Assembly (NCBI GenBank): GCA_002293315.1
Contig: DBCZ01000050.1
Location: 1 to 6,867, forward strand
Origin: Ruminococcaceae bacterium UBA945
GTDB lineage: Bacteria; Bacillota; Clostridia; Oscillospirales; Acutalibacteraceae
DNA: 6,867 nucleotides
Direction of reading: 5' to 3'
Below are positions 5,792 through 6,867 of the stretch, in pieces. A model generated the notes under the pieces. That model was given only the letters and a program-made list of their open reading frames with translations, was not told where the DNA came from and did no database searches. Each line of letters starts with the position of its first letter. Position 1 is the first letter of the stretch. The translations under genes were made by a program, and so were the position numbers.

Positions 5792-6867
5792 GCTTCATCG
5801 CCTCCTTTCGCCTTTTTTGCAGGCTTCAGCTTTTTAAGCTTTGCCTCCGGCGCCCGGTTGACGATATATCGTATGTACGCGCCACATGCCGAGAAGAGGA
5901 GAATCATGCCCGTCACAAGTGAGGCAATCTCCTGCCGCACGCCGACTGTGCTGCTCATGTAAGTGCTGCCCTGGCTAAGCGCCGTGACCAGCGACGATGA
6001 GAAAATTATGCCGATTGGATGGGAATTTCCAAGCAGCGAGACAGCAATGGAATCGAAGCCGAGGTTCGCGAGAGTGCCGGGCTGAATCGTGTTGAAATAG
6101 CCCAGATAATACGTTACGCCCGCTAAGCCTGCAAGCGCGCCCGAAATCGTCATAGACATCACGATGTTCTGTCCCACGCCGATGCCCGCGTATTTTGCCG
6201 CCTGCCTGTTGAGGCCCACAGCCTTTATCTCATAGCCCCGCTTCGTTTTTGAAAGCAAAATAAAAATCACTATGGCCGTCAGTACCGCGAAAACAAAGCA
6301 AAGCGGAATTCGTGTTTTCAGCCCGAAGACCTCCACATTGATAAGCGTGAGCCTTGCCTCTTCGCTCACGGCACGGCTGTGACGCGAGACGGGGTCTACA
6401 TACTCTGTGTTGATGAAGAAGCTTATCACATATTGGAAGATGTAGTTGAGCATTATCGAGGCCACAACCTCGTTGATATTGAACTTATACTTCAGCAGGC
6501 CTATCAACCCGCCCGCGAGAGCGCCCGCCAATATACCCACGACAACCACCAACGGCCTCGCGAGATATGCGGGCAAATCGCTGTAGCCGATAGTCACCGT
6601 GGCGATGAAGCCGCCGAGGAGCATCTGACCTGAAATTCCGATGTTAAAAAGCCCCGCCTTGAACGCCACCGCAACCGCCAGTGAGGCGAAGAGCATGGGC
6701 GTCATGGCGTCGAGGAACTCCATGAAATCCGTGAACATGCCTTTATACGCGGCATAGTTCGGCTTCGGCAGCAATCCGTTCCCCTGAAGTATGCTTGTAA
6801 AGGCTGTCAGCGGGTTTTTGCCTATGATAAGAATAACGATGGAGATTGCGATGAGACTGCAGAGAAT
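5788..6867 (-). CDS. nupP: Nucleoside ABC transporter permease, NupP/YufP type (permease 1, 5' end outside window)
   Basis: The frame is open from the window edge (6867) to a TGA at 5790-5788, giving 359 visible residues. A TTG at 6774 could be taken as a start, but upstream in-frame codons encode a hydrophobic helix (residues 1-16, ILCSLIAISIVILIIG) followed by GKNPLTAFTSIL, the usual N-terminal membrane segment and loop of this family, so the gene clearly starts beyond 6867. The signature VAFKAGLFNIGISGQMLLGG lies at about 67-86, with further membrane segments near 104-125, 133-152, 188-205, 234-256, 272-297 and 315-335. The cytoplasmic loop VGLNRQAAKYAGI at about 217-229 is the EAA-like ATPase contact. 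The C-terminus is a lysine-rich tail (KLKKLKPAKKAKGG), whose Lys-Gly-Gly codons also form the SD of the next gene. It forms a heterodimeric channel with permease 2 (COG4603 with COG1079) in BmpA-type nucleoside importers. The symbol is by family similarity to Bacillus nupP; I am sure of the family and less sure of the transported compound. Confidence 0.9.
   Translation of the reverse strand: MLCSLIAISIVILIIGKNPLTAFTSILQGNGLLPKPNYAAYKGMFTDFMEFLDAMTPMLFASLAVAVAFKAGLFNIGISGQMLLGGFIATVTIGYSDLPAYLARPLVVVVGILAGALAGGLIGLLKYKFNINEVVASIMLNYIFQYVISFFINTEYVDPVSRHSRAVSEEARLTLINVEVFGLKTRIPLCFVFAVLTAIVIFILLSKTKRGYEIKAVGLNRQAAKYAGIGVGQNIVMSMTISGALAGLAGVTYYLGYFNTIQPGTLANLGFDSIAVSLLGNSHPIGIIFSSSLVTALSQGSTYMSSTVGVRQEIASLVTGMILLFSACGAYIRYIVNRAPEAKLKKLKPAKKAKGGDEA
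5801..5807 (-). promoter_or_regulatory. Ribosome binding site of permease 2, inside the end of permease 1
   Basis: AAGGAGG on the minus strand lies nine bases before the ATG at 5791-5789 and is read as part of the Lys-Gly-Gly codons near the C-terminus of permease 1. It selects this ATG over the second ATG two codons further on (5785-5783), which would be 15 bases away. Confidence 0.85.

Larger units (their letters stand above)
3536..6867 (-). other. Transport-deaminase operon (3' part)
   Basis: Permease 1, permease 2 and the amidohydrolase lie on one strand with a 4-base ATGA overlap and a 2-base gap, share coding-embedded ribosome binding sites, and end at one hairpin terminator. No promoter-sized gap exists between them. 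In BmpA-type importers the substrate-binding lipoprotein and a fused double ATPase are normally encoded upstream of the two permeases, so these are expected beyond 6867, together with the operon promoter. Confidence 0.85.

Noticed and set aside
1..6867. Possible defence island, mobile element or CRISPR locus, prompted by the nuclease-like gene
   Set aside because: No repeats, transposase, integrase, methylase or toxin-antitoxin pair is present, and the neighbours are ordinary metabolic and transport genes.

Overview
The window looks like a piece of chromosome from an anaerobic, clostridia-type Bacillota. This is inferred from the gene families, the strong AAGGAGG-type ribosome binding sites, the fairly balanced base composition and the cytoplasmic GH3 enzyme with a Firmicutes-style helical tail. 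I see no mobile element, CRISPR array, rRNA or tRNA. Coding density is very high, and no gap between genes exceeds about 125 bases.

Region 1 (positions 1-1131, plus strand). The window opens inside the 3' end of a gene for a secreted beta-propeller protein. Three bases after its stop comes a complete gene for a DUF2161-type protein: a PD-(D/E)XK nuclease-like fold followed by a probable winged-helix tail. A strong hairpin at 1132-1168 separates this pair from the convergent GH3 gene and probably terminates transcription from both sides.

Region 2 (1176-3443, minus strand). A complete 755-residue family 3 glycoside hydrolase (beta-glucosidase type) has no signal peptide, both expected catalytic residues and a C-terminal helical extension. 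It appears to be its own transcription unit. Upstream (3444-3535) are a good ribosome binding site, a possible extended -10 promoter and a 15-base imperfect palindrome that could be an operator.

Region 3 (3567-6867, minus strand). This is the downstream end of a transport operon, read in the order permease 1 (NupP-like, N-terminus outside the window), permease 2 (NupQ-like), then an amidohydrolase of the MTA/SAH deaminase group. The genes overlap by 4 bases or are 2 bases apart, and a terminator hairpin follows the last one. The permeases belong to the BmpA-type nucleoside ABC importer family; the binding protein and ATPase genes are expected just outside the window, beyond 6867. The likely job is uptake of a purine nucleoside or related compound followed by hydrolytic deamination in the cytoplasm. 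The exact substrate cannot be read from the sequence.

Overall this is an ordinary metabolic region. The points most worth following are the substrate of the transporter-deaminase operon, the palindrome upstream of GH3, and the uncharacterised DUF2161 nuclease-like protein. I found no convincing evidence of a wholly new system.
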